Below are positions 40,732 through 50,126 of a stretch of 64,000 bases of DNA, one piece after another. A program made the translations under genes and the position numbers. Every line of letters starts with the position of its first letter. Position 1 is the first letter of the stretch. Source of the stretch: an uncultured Cuneatibacter sp. (lineage in GTDB: Bacteria; Bacillota; Clostridia; Lachnospirales; Lachnospiraceae); assembly GCA_934234215.1 (NCBI GenBank), contig CAKQHB010000002.1, forward strand, positions 127,211 to 191,210. The letters are read 5' to 3'. Below the pieces are notes generated by a model. That model did no database searches, was not told where the DNA came from, and was given only the letters and a program-made list of their open reading frames with translations.

Positions 40732-42216
40732 ATGAATTATACAAGCACACGGGGAGACAAAGGTGTTTATACTGCATCACAGGCGGTTCTGCAGGGACTG
40801 GCTCCGGACGGCGGATTATTTGTGCCGGACACATTTCCGGTTCTGCCCTGCAAAGCAGAGGAGCTAAAGGGAAAGTCCTATCAGGAGATTGCATATCTGG
40901 TCATGAAGCAGTTTTTGGACGATTATACCGAGGACGAACTGATGCACTGCATCAACAGCGCATACGATGCGAAGTTTGAGACAACGGACATTGCACCGGT
41001 GGTGTCTGTGGGGGATACTTGGTATTTGGAGTTGTTCCACGGCGCAACGATCGCATTTAAGGATATGGCGCTCTCGATCCTGCCGCACCTGATGGTGACT
41101 GCTGCGAAGAAAAATCACTGTGAAAATGACATCGTTATTTTGACTGCTACTTCCGGTGACACTGGCAAGGCGGCGATGGCAGGCTTTGCAGATGTTCCCG
41201 GCACAAAGATTATTGTATTTTATCCGAAGGATGGCGTCAGCCCGTTTCAGGAGCGTCAGATGCGCACCCAGAAGGGGGATAATACATACGTTGTCGGCAT
41301 CGAGGGTAATTTTGACGATGCGCAGACGCGGGTTAAGGAGATGTTTCAGGATGAAGAACTGAAGGCGGAGATTGGAAAGCTGGGGTATCAGTTCTCTTCT
41401 GCAAACTCCATTAACATCGGACGCCTTGTTCCTCAGATAGCATATTATGTGGCTGCTTATGTGCGTCTGTTGGAAAAAGGAGCACTGAAAGCGGGAGAGC
41501 TGATGAATGTGACAGTTCCCACCGGCAACTTTGGCAACATTCTGGCAGCGTACTACGCAAAGCAGATGGGACTGCCCATCGGCAAGCTTGTGTGCGCGTC
41601 CAATACAAACAAAGTGCTGTATGACTTCTTTGAGACAGGCTGCTATGACAAGAATCGCCCGTTCGTTGTGACCACATCTCCTTCGATGGACATTCTTGTT
41701 TCCTCGAATCTGGAGCGTCTGCTGTATCAGGCAGCCGGCAGAAACAGTGAGACGGACGCAGACCTGATGAAACAGCTGCAGACGACCGGAAAGTATACGA
41801 TCACCGAGCAGATGCGGGCGCAGATGGCAGACTTCACCGGATATTATTCCGATGAGGCGCAGACGGCAGCGCAGATCCGCAAAGTATACGATGCCACCGG
41901 ATATGTGTTAGATCCTCACACCGCAGTTGCATCAGCAGCAGCGGACCGCTATCGTGAAGATACGAAGGATAACGGTGTGATGCTGGTAGTTTCCACCGCC
42001 AGCCCGTATAAGTTTGGTGCCAGCGTGCTGCATGCACTGGATGTGCCCACGGAAGGTCTGGATGAGTTCGGCGTGATCGACGCACTGACAGCAAAGACCC
42101 ATCTTCCGGTACCGGCAGCGGTAGTGGAAGTGCGCGGTGCAAGCATCCGTCATAATCGTGTCTGCAAGAAAGAGGATATGAAGCAGACAGTACAGGAAAT
42201 TTTGGAAGGAAAATAA
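40732..42216 (+). CDS. thrC: Threonine synthase
   Basis: 494 residues from the chosen start. It begins MNYTSTRGDKGVYTASQAVL and GLAPDGGLFVPDTFP; the pyridoxal-phosphate lysine is in HGATIAFKDMALSILPHLM, followed by TATSGDTGKAAMAGFADVPG and FSSANSINIGRLVPQIAYY. It turns phosphohomoserine into threonine. GAGGAGA stands a few bases before the ATG at 40732; the ATG at 40681 has no ribosome site. Together with thrS and metA in the window the aspartate family of amino acids is well represented but not clustered. The response-regulator gene starts 3 bases after its stop. Confidence 0.94.
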   Translation: MNYTSTRGDKGVYTASQAVLQGLAPDGGLFVPDTFPVLPCKAEELKGKSYQEIAYLVMKQFLDDYTEDELMHCINSAYDAKFETTDIAPVVSVGDTWYLELFHGATIAFKDMALSILPHLMVTAAKKNHCENDIVILTATSGDTGKAAMAGFADVPGTKIIVFYPKDGVSPFQERQMRTQKGDNTYVVGIEGNFDDAQTRVKEMFQDEELKAEIGKLGYQFSSANSINIGRLVPQIAYYVAAYVRLLEKGALKAGELMNVTVPTGNFGNILAAYYAKQMGLPIGKLVCASNTNKVLYDFFETGCYDKNRPFVVTTSPSMDILVSSNLERLLYQAAGRNSETDADLMKQLQTTGKYTITEQMRAQMADFTGYYSDEAQTAAQIRKVYDATGYVLDPHTAVASAAADRYREDTKDNGVMLVVSTASPYKFGASVLHALDVPTEGLDEFGVIDALTAKTHLPVPAAVVEVRGASIRHNRVCKKEDMKQTVQEILEGK

Positions 42217-42219
42217 AGC

Positions 42220-42909
42220 ATGGGACGGATTCTGATCGTAGATGACGAAGAAAAGATCCGGTACATCATAAAAAAATATGCGGCGATGGAAGGTCATGAA
42301 ACTGTGGAAGCAGCAAGTGGCGAGGAAGCCATCGCATTGTGCGAGCAGCAGGACTTTGATGTCGTGCTGCTCGATGTCATGATGCCGGGATTAGACGGAT
42401 TTTCAGCCTGCAGAATAATCCGGGAAAAGAAAGACATTCCGATCATCATGCTCTCAGCCCGCGGGGAGGAATATGACCGCATCCACGGATTTGAGCTGGG
42501 GGTGGATGATTATGTGGTGAAGCCCTTTTCTCCGAAGGAACTGATGATGCGGATTCAGGTGGTGCTGAAACGGCAGAAAAAACAGCCGGAGTCAGAGCCG
42601 GATCGGGACATCTATCAGCGAGAAGGGCTGGTAGTGGATTTCACCGCGCGGATCGTGACGGTGGATGGCGTGGAAGCAGACATGACACCGAGAGAGTATG
42701 ATCTGCTGTTTTATATGGTGCGCAACCGGGGCATCGCGCTGACGAGAGAGCGACTGCTGACAGCGGTGTGGGGCTATGATTACGATGGCGCAGACCGGAC
42801 GTTAGACACGCACATCAAGCTGCTGCGGAGCAGTCTCGGACCATACCGCGACTGGCTTGTGACATTGAGAGGAGTGGGGTATCGCTTTGAAGAAAAGACC
42901 CGTTCATAA
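42220..42909 (+). CDS. OmpR-family response regulator
   Basis: 229 residues. Receiver domain: acidic pair ILIVDDEEKIRYII, phospho-acceptor aspartate in FDVVLLDVMMPGLDGFSACR, and the lysine in DDYVVKPFSPKELMM. C-terminal winged helix with TPREYDLLFYMVRNRGIALT, RERLLTAVWGYDY and RTLDTHIKLLRSSLG, which is the OmpR/PhoB type. It binds DNA after phosphorylation by the histidine kinase encoded next, whose start overlaps its end by 23 bases. Its target genes cannot be told from sequence; it starts three bases behind thrC. Confidence 0.93.
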   Translation: MGRILIVDDEEKIRYIIKKYAAMEGHETVEAASGEEAIALCEQQDFDVVLLDVMMPGLDGFSACRIIREKKDIPIIMLSARGEEYDRIHGFELGVDDYVVKPFSPKELMMRIQVVLKRQKKQPESEPDRDIYQREGLVVDFTARIVTVDGVEADMTPREYDLLFYMVRNRGIALTRERLLTAVWGYDYDGADRTLDTHIKLLRSSLGPYRDWLVTLRGVGYRFEEKTRS

Positions 42910-44434
42910 AAAAAGAAGCTACAAATGGTTTGTGTTCTCCTCGTTTCTCATATTTGCGGCTGTGCTGATGGCAGTGATCGCAATCTTTCAGATGGTGTAT
43001 CTGGATTTCTTTTATCAGAATATCAAGAAAAAAGAGCTGCGCCAGGCGGCGGCTCAGACGAAGGAGCTGTTAGGAACAGAAGAGGAGGTCGGTCTGGCAG
43101 CAAAGACGATGGAACTGATGGAGTTGTATGATCTGTCCATCACGGTCATTGATGAAAATGGCTGCATCCGCAATGCACCTGCAGATCCGCCGTCCTTTCT
43201 CGGCACTGCGGAGGTGCAGTTCTATCTGACGGCACTGGAAAATGAGACACAGCGGGTGGAGATCGATGTGGTGGGAGATGCCAGAGACGAGGCAAATCCC
43301 TTCATGGCATATGAAAGCGATGGATTTCTGATGCCGTGGCAGACGCCTTCCGGGGAGACGTTTCGCCCGGACAGCAGCGAATACCGTCGCTTTTTTACAG
43401 AGCGCAGAGAGGCGATCCGGACATACGGACAGAGTGTGATCTCCGTGGAGCGGGTCAGCACGGAAGAGGGGAATCGGCTGATCGTTGTGAAGTCCCAGAT
43501 TTCACCGACCCGGACAACAATTCGGACGCTGCGTACGCAGTTTGCGTGGATCTTTGGTCTGACGCTTTTGTTGTCCCTTGTGATGGCGGTGATTTTGTCT
43601 CGGCATGTGAGTGAGCCGATTACGCGGATGAATGCTTCGGCACAGAAGCTGGCAAAGAGACAGTATGATGTGCAATTCGGAGAGGCATCTTTCCGGGAAT
43701 TGTCGGAACTGTCAGAGACGATGAACGAAGCAGCAAAGGAGCTGGGCAAGACCGAGAAATTACGTCAGGAACTGATCGCAAATGTGTCCCACGATCTGCG
43801 GACACCGCTGACGATGATTGAGGCATATGGAGAGCTGATGCGGGACATTCCGGAGGAAAACACACCGGAAAATATGCAGGTTCTCCTAGATGAGACGAAG
43901 CATCTGACAAGTCTGGTAAATGACCTGTTAGATGCCAGCCGTCTGCAGTCCGGCGTTGTGGAGCTGAAAAAGACGGTCTGGTGTCTGACGGAGGAAGTGC
44001 AGGAAGTGACAGAACGGTTTCGAAAGCTGTGGGAGAGTGAGCAGTTGGATATCTCCTTCACGGCAGAGCAGAGCGTGGATGTATGTGCAGATCAGGCAAA
44101 GATCAGTCAGGTGATTTATAATTTCCTTGGAAATGCGGCGACCTATGTGGGAGAAGACCGCAAGATTTTGATCCGGCAGGAATTGCGGGGCGAATTCGTG
44201 CGGATCTCTGTGACGGATCACGGCTGCGGCATTCCGGAGGAGGAGCTGCCTTATGTGTGGGAGCGGTACTATCGTTCCGGCAGCGCTCACAAGCGGGCGG
44301 CGCGAGGAAGCGGATTAGGGCTTTCTATCGTGCAGAAGATTCTGGAACTGCATGAAGCGTCCTACGGCGTGGACAGCATTGTGGGAAAGGGAAGCACATT
44401 CTGGTTCGAGCTGCCGGTGGAGAAAAAAGTATAA
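42887..44434 (+). CDS. Sensor histidine kinase (two membrane helices, HAMP)
   Basis: 515 residues starting at TTG after GAGGAGTGGGG. First membrane helix YKWFVFSSFLIFAAVLMAVI, an extracytoplasmic sensor part of about 180 residues, second helix FAWIFGLTLLLSLVMAVIL, HAMP segment SEPITRMNASAQKLAKRQYD, the H box NVSHDLRTPLTMIEAYGEL, and the ATP-binding N, G1 and G2 boxes (YNFLGNAATYVGE, VTDHGCGIPEEEL, ARGSGLGLSIVQKI). It autophosphorylates on the H-box histidine and passes phosphate to the response regulator gene it overlaps. Signal unknown; the sensor part has a PLxx-like mixed fold without a name. Confidence 0.92.
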   Translation: MKKRPVHKKRSYKWFVFSSFLIFAAVLMAVIAIFQMVYLDFFYQNIKKKELRQAAAQTKELLGTEEEVGLAAKTMELMELYDLSITVIDENGCIRNAPADPPSFLGTAEVQFYLTALENETQRVEIDVVGDARDEANPFMAYESDGFLMPWQTPSGETFRPDSSEYRRFFTERREAIRTYGQSVISVERVSTEEGNRLIVVKSQISPTRTTIRTLRTQFAWIFGLTLLLSLVMAVILSRHVSEPITRMNASAQKLAKRQYDVQFGEASFRELSELSETMNEAAKELGKTEKLRQELIANVSHDLRTPLTMIEAYGELMRDIPEENTPENMQVLLDETKHLTSLVNDLLDASRLQSGVVELKKTVWCLTEEVQEVTERFRKLWESEQLDISFTAEQSVDVCADQAKISQVIYNFLGNAATYVGEDRKILIRQELRGEFVRISVTDHGCGIPEEELPYVWERYYRSGSAHKRAARGSGLGLSIVQKILELHEASYGVDSIVGKGSTFWFELPVEKKV

Positions 44435-44452
44435 AAACTTTTCAAATACATA

Positions 44453-44481
44453 TTGACAAATAAGCGTGAAAGAACTAACAT
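44453..44481 (+). promoter_or_regulatory. Sigma-A promoter of the metal-efflux cluster
   Basis: TTGACA, 17-base spacer, TAACAT. The -10 box touches the operator at 44481-44500, so repressor binding would block RNA polymerase. Confidence 0.75.
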
Positions 44482-44500
44482 ATGAATAGATGTTCATATG
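44481..44500 (+). promoter_or_regulatory. ArsR/SmtB-type operator
   Basis: TATGAATAGATGTTCATATG: the halves TATGAA and TTCATA are inverted around a short centre, the 12-2-12-type palindrome bound by SmtB/CzrA/CadC repressors. It lies over the start point of the ArsR gene's own promoter, so autoregulation is expected. Confidence 0.7.
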
Positions 44501-44549
44501 AGCAAAACGAAAGCTGATAAGAACAAAAGGACAGACAGGAGGGAAATGC

Positions 44550-44912
44550 ATGATTGATAAAAATGGCATGGAATGCTGTGACTGCACGCAGGTGCATGAT
44601 GATATTGTCAGCGAAGTGACGAGTCAGCTGCCGGAGGATGAGATCCTGTATGATCTGGCAGAGCTGTTTAAAGTGTTTGGAGACAGCACCCGGATCAAGA
44701 TTTTATATGCATTGTCCGAGCGGGAGCTGTGTGTCTGTGATATTTCAGAGCTGATCGGTGTCAGTCAGACCGCGATTTCCCATCAGTTACGAGTGCTGAA
44801 GGGTGCGAAGCTCGTCAAGTATCGCAGAGAGGGTAAGAATGTATTTTATTCCCTCGATGACGACCATGTACGGAGCATCATCAATCAGGGAATGGAGCAT
44901 GTAGAAGAATAA
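44550..44912 (+). CDS. ArsR/SmtB family metal-sensing repressor (CadC-like)
   Basis: 120 residues. Winged-helix domain with FKVFGDSTRIKILYALSERE, DISELIGVSQTAISHQLRVL and LVKYRREGKNVFYSLDDDHV. The cysteine pair in ELCVCDISEL is the alpha-3 (CxC) metal site, and the N-terminus has MECCDCTQVH, further cysteines as in CadC. It would release the operator on binding Cd, Zn, Pb or a similar soft metal. It heads the cluster with the HMA chaperone 20 bases after its stop and the P-type ATPase behind. Confidence 0.92.
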   Translation: MIDKNGMECCDCTQVHDDIVSEVTSQLPEDEILYDLAELFKVFGDSTRIKILYALSERELCVCDISELIGVSQTAISHQLRVLKGAKLVKYRREGKNVFYSLDDDHVRSIINQGMEHVEE

Positions 44913-44932
44913 AAATTCAGGAGGAAATCAAG

Positions 44933-45151
44933 ATGAAAAAGGTATTCAAGATGGAAAACGTAGACTGTGCACATTGCGCTCAGAAGATGGAAGACGGAAT
45001 CAAAAAGATCACAGGCGTTGAAGACGCAACCGTAAATTTCCTGATGCAGAAGCTGACAATCGTAGCAGACGAAGCTGCTATCCCCGGCATCGTAGAGGAA
45101 GCTCGCAAGGTTTGCAAGAAGGTGGATAAGGATTGCGAGATCCTGGCATAA
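44933..45151 (+). CDS. Heavy-metal-associated (HMA) domain protein
   Basis: 72 residues, a single HMA ferredoxin-like domain: FKMENVDCAHCAQKMEDGIK with the metal-binding C-A-H-C pair and a beta-alpha repeat ending CKKVDKDCEILA. AGGAGG precedes its start. The ATPase downstream lacks an N-terminal HMA domain, so this separate protein probably plays that part, delivering metal to the pump. Between the two genes lie 193 bases with structured element copy B. Confidence 0.9.
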   Translation: MKKVFKMENVDCAHCAQKMEDGIKKITGVEDATVNFLMQKLTIVADEAAIPGIVEEARKVCKKVDKDCEILA

Positions 45152-45205
45152 GTCCAAAAGAAAAGATTGGGAGTCTGTGCGGGAAAGCCTGCAAAGCAGG
45201 CTCCC

Positions 45206-45322
45206 ATTTCCTATAAAGTAAAAAAGCGCTCCGCGTGGATCGCACTCGCGCGAAGAAGAAATATGTCGCAAGCGACCGTGCTCGGCGCGAGAATGTGCCA
45301 AGGCACATTCTTTTTTAATAAA
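45206..45322 (+). repeat. Structured intergenic element, copy B, in the P-type ATPase leader
   Basis: Begins ATTTCCTATAAAGTAAAAAA and GCGCTCCGCGTGGATCGCAC, nearly identical to copy A at 7141-7180. Then a nested stem (CTCGCGC outside, GTCGC-aa-GCGAC inside, closed by GGCGCGAG) with sequence unlike copy A but the same order, and a terminal hairpin AGAATGTGCC-aa-GGCACATTCT plus T-run. It ends 12 bases before the start-site region of the ATPase gene. A further small hairpin GCCTGC-aaa-GCAGGC precedes it at 45187-45201. Confidence 0.7.
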
Positions 45323-45344
45323 TTTTTAGAGTATGGAGGCAGAT

Positions 45345-47255
45345 ATGACAAAGAAACAGAAAAAAATGTTATACCGAATCCTGCTTGCAGCGGCATTGCT
45401 GCTTGCTGCAGTGATCGTAAGTGATATTCCGGCGCTGCATGTGGACGGCTGGCTGAAGCTGGTCGTATTTCTGATCCCGTATGCCGTGATCGGCCGGGAT
45501 GTTCTGTTCGATGCATTCAGCAAAGTATGTCATGGACAGCTGTTTGATGAAGAGTTCCTGATGACCATCGCTACCATCGGTGCCATTGGAAGCGGTATTT
45601 ACGACCAGATTGTAAAGGGCAGTGGTTCTTATGATGAAGCAGTTTTCGTAATGCTGTTCTATCAGGTAGGTGAGCTGTTCCAGAGTTATGCAGTCGGCAA
45701 GTCCAGAAAGTCGATTTCCAGTCTGATGGATATCCGTCCGGACTTCGCTAACGTGGAGCGTAATGGCAGCGTAGAGGAAGTCGATCCGGAAGAGGTTGCC
45801 ATTGACGAAGTTGTAGTCGTTCGCCCCGGCGAGAAGGTTCCGCTGGATGGTGTGGTTCTGGAAGGAAGCTCCACACTGAATACGGCAGCACTGACTGGTG
45901 AATCCGTTCCGAGAGATGTGGCTCCCGGTTCCGAAGTCATCAGTGGTTGTGTCAATGAGAGCGGACTGCTTCGCGTGCGTGTCACAAAAGAGTTCGGTCA
46001 GTCCACTGTTGCGAGAATTCTGGATCTTGTGGAGAATTCCAGCAGCAAAAAGGCAAAGGCAGAAAACTTTATCACAAAGTTTTCCCGCTACTATACGCCC
46101 AGTGTTACGATTGCAGCGGTTCTGTTGTTCCTGATTCCGTCCCTTATTACCGGTGACTGGGGCACCTGGCTGAACCGTGCGCTGATCTTCTTAGTTGTAT
46201 CCTGCCCGTGTGCGCTGGTTATCTCGATTCCCATGAGCTTCTTCGGTGGTATCGGCGGTGCTTCCAAAGAGGGTATCCTTGTAAAAGGCGGCAACTATCT
46301 GGAGCTGCTGTCTGAGGTAGATACCGTTGTCTTCGATAAGACCGGTACACTGACACAGGGTGTGTTCCATGTAACAAAGAATCAGCCGGCAGAGGGCTTT
46401 ACCGAGGATGATCTGCTGGAGTATGCAGCGATGGCGGAGAGTTCTTCGAACCATCCCATTGCAGTTTCCCTGCGGGAAGCTTATGGCAAGCAGGTGGAAG
46501 TTACCCGTCTGAGCGATGCAAAGAACTATGCCGGTAAGGGTATTACCGTAGAGTTAGATGGCAAGACCGTTGCAGCCGGAAACAAGGCTCTGATGGAGCT
46601 GCTGCACGTTCCCTGCGGAGAGGTCGTGGAAGCCGGTACTGTTGTTCATGTCAGTGTGGATGGCACGTATGCCGGATATCTCGTGATTGCAGATACCGTA
46701 AAGCCGGGTGCAAGAGAAGCACTTGCCCATATGAAGGCAGCCGGTGTTCGTCGTACGATCATGCTGACTGGCGATAACAAAGTGATGGCAGAAAAAGTTG
46801 CCGGAGAGCTGGGACTGGATTCTTACCATGCAGAGCTGCTGCCGCAGGATAAGGTAGCAGAGGTGGAGAAGCTGTTGGGCGAGCAGAGCGGCGGAAAGAA
46901 GGTCGCATTCGTCGGCGATGGCATTAACGATGCGCCGGTACTGGCAAGAGCCGATCTTGGTATTGCGATGGGCGCGATGGGTTCCGATGCAGCCATCGAG
47001 GCAGCCGATGTTGTCCTGATGGATGATAATCTGGATAAGATCGCCACGGCAGTACACATCTCCAGAAAGACATTGCGGATCGTCCATGAAAATATTGTAT
47101 TTGCGCTGGGTGTCAAGCTGTTGATCCTGCTCTTAGCAGCCATCGGTAAGGCATCCATGTGGCTGGCAGCATTTGGTGATGTCGGTGTTGCTGTCATTGC
47201 AATTCTGAATGCGATGCGTGCACTGAAAGCTCCGAAGGGCACAGATACGAAATAA
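45345..47255 (+). CDS. Heavy-metal P1B-type ATPase (Zn/Cd/Pb exporter type)
   Basis: 636 residues. Visible are the TGES loop (LTGESVPRDVAPGSE), the membrane metal site CPC in LVVSCPCALVISIPMSFFGG, phosphorylation site FDKTGTLTQGVF, HP motif in SSNHPIAVSL, and hinge VGDGINDAPVLARADLGIAM, with K and D residues in the last membrane helices (LLLAAIGKASMWLAAFGDVG) that mark the ZntA/CadA (P1B-2) group. It exports Zn, Cd or Pb. There is no N-terminal metal domain. The ATG at 45345 has GGAGG at six bases. Co-regulated with ArsR and HMA genes, but the leader element may attenuate it. Confidence 0.93.
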   Translation: MTKKQKKMLYRILLAAALLLAAVIVSDIPALHVDGWLKLVVFLIPYAVIGRDVLFDAFSKVCHGQLFDEEFLMTIATIGAIGSGIYDQIVKGSGSYDEAVFVMLFYQVGELFQSYAVGKSRKSISSLMDIRPDFANVERNGSVEEVDPEEVAIDEVVVVRPGEKVPLDGVVLEGSSTLNTAALTGESVPRDVAPGSEVISGCVNESGLLRVRVTKEFGQSTVARILDLVENSSSKKAKAENFITKFSRYYTPSVTIAAVLLFLIPSLITGDWGTWLNRALIFLVVSCPCALVISIPMSFFGGIGGASKEGILVKGGNYLELLSEVDTVVFDKTGTLTQGVFHVTKNQPAEGFTEDDLLEYAAMAESSSNHPIAVSLREAYGKQVEVTRLSDAKNYAGKGITVELDGKTVAAGNKALMELLHVPCGEVVEAGTVVHVSVDGTYAGYLVIADTVKPGAREALAHMKAAGVRRTIMLTGDNKVMAEKVAGELGLDSYHAELLPQDKVAEVEKLLGEQSGGKKVAFVGDGINDAPVLARADLGIAMGAMGSDAAIEAADVVLMDDNLDKIATAVHISRKTLRIVHENIVFALGVKLLILLLAAIGKASMWLAAFGDVGVAVIAILNAMRALKAPKGTDTK

Positions 47256-47287
47256 AAAAAACAAAATCAAAAATCCTGAATTTCAAG

Positions 47288-47328
47288 AAGCGGCAGAGGG
47301 AAAATGCATCCCCCTGCCGCTTGCGTTT
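47288..47328 (+). terminator. Terminator after the P-type ATPase gene
   Basis: AAGCGGCAGAGGG-aaaatgcat-CCCCCTGCCGCTT, then GCGTTTT. Strong stem with an interrupted T-run. Confidence 0.65.
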
Positions 47329-47404
47329 TCAGACGGCGTATGCGATAATAACAAATAGACTGGGTTTTCCCTGCAAAGGGATGGAAAAGGAGAAAGAAAA
47401 ACAG

Positions 47405-48124
47405 ATGGAACCAATGAGATTAAATAAATATTTGGGTGAAAAGGGCGTTTGCTCCCGCAGAGAGGCAGACCGCCTTGTGGAGCAGGGAAGAATCCTCGTA
47501 AACGGACGCCCGGCAGAGAATGGCATGAAGGTCACGGATTCCGACTCCATCGTGGTAGATGGCAAGCCGGTAGAGGGCGGTAAGGAAGAGAGAGTCGTTC
47601 TGGCAGTGAACAAGCCCCGTGGAGTAGTATGTACCACTGCGCATTTTCATGATGAGAAGAATATTGTGGAGCTGGTGAATTACCCGACGAGACTGTATCC
47701 GGTAGGTCGCCTCGATAAGAATTCCGAGGGACTGGTGCTGATGACAAACTACGGTGAGCTGGTAAATCACGTTCTCCGCAGCCGCAACAACCACGAAAAA
47801 GAGTATGTTGTTTCGGTCAATAAGCCAGTAGATGAAGAGATGCTGGAAAAGCTGAGAAACGGTGTTTATCTGCCGGAGCTGGAAGTGACGACAAAGCCCT
47901 GCCGCTGCTATCAGACCGGTGAATATGTATTCCATATTATTCTGACACAGGGATTGAACCGCCAGATCCGCCGTATGTGTGAGGCGCTGGATCTGCATGT
48001 GCGCCGTCTGAAAAGAGTGCGTATCATGGGCATTGAACTGGGAACGATTCCGTTAGGCGGATATCGCAAATTATCGGAGTCTGAGGTTCGTGCACTGATG
48101 CGGGGCAGCGACAACGAGAAATAA
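47405..48124 (+). CDS. RNA pseudouridine synthase, RluB/RluE/RluF-RsuA family
   Basis: About 239 residues. An N-terminal S4 RNA-binding domain (RLNKYLGEKGVCSRREADRL and VEQGRILVNGRPAENG) is followed by the pseudouridine synthase core with the catalytic aspartate in LYPVGRLDKNSEGLVLMTN, HEKEYVVSVNKPVDEEMLEK, and QGLNRQIRRMCEALDLHVRR. The single-S4 RsuA/RluF group modifies one 23S or 16S rRNA uridine; the exact site is not shown by the sequence. AAGGAG is about 12 bases before the ATG at 47405. ligA begins 15 bases after its stop, with AAGGAG and a TTG start. Confidence 0.88.
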   Translation: MEPMRLNKYLGEKGVCSRREADRLVEQGRILVNGRPAENGMKVTDSDSIVVDGKPVEGGKEERVVLAVNKPRGVVCTTAHFHDEKNIVELVNYPTRLYPVGRLDKNSEGLVLMTNYGELVNHVLRSRNNHEKEYVVSVNKPVDEEMLEKLRNGVYLPELEVTTKPCRCYQTGEYVFHIILTQGLNRQIRRMCEALDLHVRRLKRVRIMGIELGTIPLGGYRKLSESEVRALMRGSDNEK

Positions 48125-48139
48125 AAGGAGCGTGCACAT

Positions 48140-50110
48140 TTGGAAACAAGTACAGAAAAACAGCGGATGGAACAACTGATACAGACGCTTCGGGCTGCGG
48201 CGCTGGCATACTATCAGGAGAGCCGGGAGCTGATGTCAAACTATGAATATGATGCGCTGTATGACGAGCTGGAGCAGTTAGAAAAAAAGACCGGTATTGT
48301 GCTGGCAGGCAGTCCGACCCAGAGAGTTGGCTACGAAGTGGTCAGCGAATTGCCGAAGGAGGAGCATCCGGCGCCGATGCTGTCCTTAGATAAGACGAAG
48401 GATGTGGCAGTATTGCAGAGCTGGCTCGGTGTGCAGCCCGCGATCCTGTCCTGGAAGTTAGATGGACTGACGGTTGTACTGACCTACGAGGGCGGTCACC
48501 TGGCAAAAGCGGTCACGCGGGGAAATGGCCTTGTGGGCGAGGTGGTGACAGCAAATGCCCGGACATTTGTGAATGTTCCGTCCACGATCCCCTACACCGG
48601 CAGATTGGTGCTTCGCGGTGAGGCGATCATCCGCTATTCCGATTTTGAACGGATGAACGAGGAAATCACGGATCTGGATGCAAGATACAAAAACCCGCGC
48701 AATTTGTGCGCCGGTTCCGTCAGACAGCTGAACAGTCAGGTGACAGCAGAGCGGTCTGTGCGGTTTTATGCATTTGCGCTTGTGGAAGCGGATGGCATCG
48801 ATTTCGAAAATTCCAGATTGCGGCAGTATGACTGGCTGACAGAGCAGGGATTTGATGTGGTGCCGCATCGGGAAGTGACAGCGCAGACGCTGCCGGACGA
48901 GGTGCAGTGGTTCGCGGATGCGATTGCAGATTTTGACCTGCCCTCCGATGGACTGGTATTATTGATGACAGACATTGCCTATGGAGAATCGCTGGGACGA
49001 ACTGCAAAGTTCCCACGCAATTCCATCGCTTTTAAATGGGCGGATGAGCAGGCGGAGACGCATTTGCAATATGTGGAGTGGAGCGCTTCCCGCACAGGTC
49101 TGATCAATCCGGTGGCAGTGTTTGATCCCGTGGAGTTAGAGGGAACGACTGTGAGCCGCGCCAGCGTTCACAATGTCTCTATTGTGGAGAGCCTGGAGCT
49201 GGGCGAGGGAGACACCCTCATGGTGTACAAGGCAAACATGATTATCCCGCAGATCAGTGAAAATCTGACCCGCAGCGGTACATTGAAAATTCCGGGCATC
49301 TGTCCGGTATGCGGTGGTGCCACCGAGATTCGCCAGAGTGCGGATGTGCGGGTATTATATTGTACGAATCCGGAATGTCAGGCAAAAAAAATCAAGAGCT
49401 TCACGCTGTTTGTGAGCCGGGATGCGATGAACATTGACGGATTGTCGGAAATGACGCTGGAGAAATTTATTGCAGCGGGCTTTATTCACTCTTTTGCGGA
49501 TCTGTTCCGTTTAGAAACACACAAAGAAGCAATCGTCTCCATGGAAGGCTTTGGCGACAAGTCCTATGAGCGTCTGATCCAATCCACGGAGACGGCGAGA
49601 CAGACTACATTGCCGAGACTGCTTTACGCACTGGGAATTCCCGGCATCGGCGTGGCAAATGCGCGGATGCTTGTCAAGGCGTTTGATCAGGATCTGGATC
49701 GCATCCGCCATGCATCGGTGGAAGAGCTGTGCGAGGTGGAAGGCATCGGTTCTGTGCTGGCAGAGGGTATCGCGGCATACTTCTCCGATGGAGAAAAGAT
49801 GGTGCAGTTAGATGATCTGCTGCAGCAGGTGACGATTGAGAAAGAAGCGGGCAGTGATACCGAGCAGGTATTTGCCGGACAGACCTTCGTGATCACCGGT
49901 TCCCTGACACAATTTGAAAATCGCAGCCAGCTGAAAGCATTTCTGGAAGAGCGGGGAGGAAAGGTTACCGGCAGTGTCACAAAGAATACAACCTGCCTCA
50001 TCAATAATGATGTCAATTCCTCTTCTTCAAAAAATAAAAAGGCAAAAGAACTTGGAATTCCGATCCGCCCGGAAGCGGAGATCGTAGCGCTGGCTGGCGG
50101 ACAGGAGTAA
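48140..50110 (+). CDS. ligA: NAD-dependent DNA ligase
   Basis: 656 residues with a TTG start after AAGGAG. The adenylation domain has the lysine in LSWKLDGLTVVLTYEGGHLA (usual motif KxDG), followed by TRGNGLVGEVVTANARTF and RNLCAGSVRQLNSQ. The zinc finger is CPVCGGATEIR ... YCTNPECQAKK. Helix-hairpin-helix and BRCT domains follow (GIPGIGVANARMLVKAF; GQTFVITGSLTQFENRSQLK). It seals nicks in replication and repair. The middle part EIDAxR-type start region and IAFKWADEQAETHLQYVEWS are family-typical. It is somewhat divergent from other clostridial LigA (for example shorter OB linker), but complete. Confidence 0.94.
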   Translation: METSTEKQRMEQLIQTLRAAALAYYQESRELMSNYEYDALYDELEQLEKKTGIVLAGSPTQRVGYEVVSELPKEEHPAPMLSLDKTKDVAVLQSWLGVQPAILSWKLDGLTVVLTYEGGHLAKAVTRGNGLVGEVVTANARTFVNVPSTIPYTGRLVLRGEAIIRYSDFERMNEEITDLDARYKNPRNLCAGSVRQLNSQVTAERSVRFYAFALVEADGIDFENSRLRQYDWLTEQGFDVVPHREVTAQTLPDEVQWFADAIADFDLPSDGLVLLMTDIAYGESLGRTAKFPRNSIAFKWADEQAETHLQYVEWSASRTGLINPVAVFDPVELEGTTVSRASVHNVSIVESLELGEGDTLMVYKANMIIPQISENLTRSGTLKIPGICPVCGGATEIRQSADVRVLYCTNPECQAKKIKSFTLFVSRDAMNIDGLSEMTLEKFIAAGFIHSFADLFRLETHKEAIVSMEGFGDKSYERLIQSTETARQTTLPRLLYALGIPGIGVANARMLVKAFDQDLDRIRHASVEELCEVEGIGSVLAEGIAAYFSDGEKMVQLDDLLQQVTIEKEAGSDTEQVFAGQTFVITGSLTQFENRSQLKAFLEERGGKVTGSVTKNTTCLINNDVNSSSSKNKKAKELGIPIRPEAEIVALAGGQE

Positions 50111-50126
50111 GGAGAGGGGAGAACAT

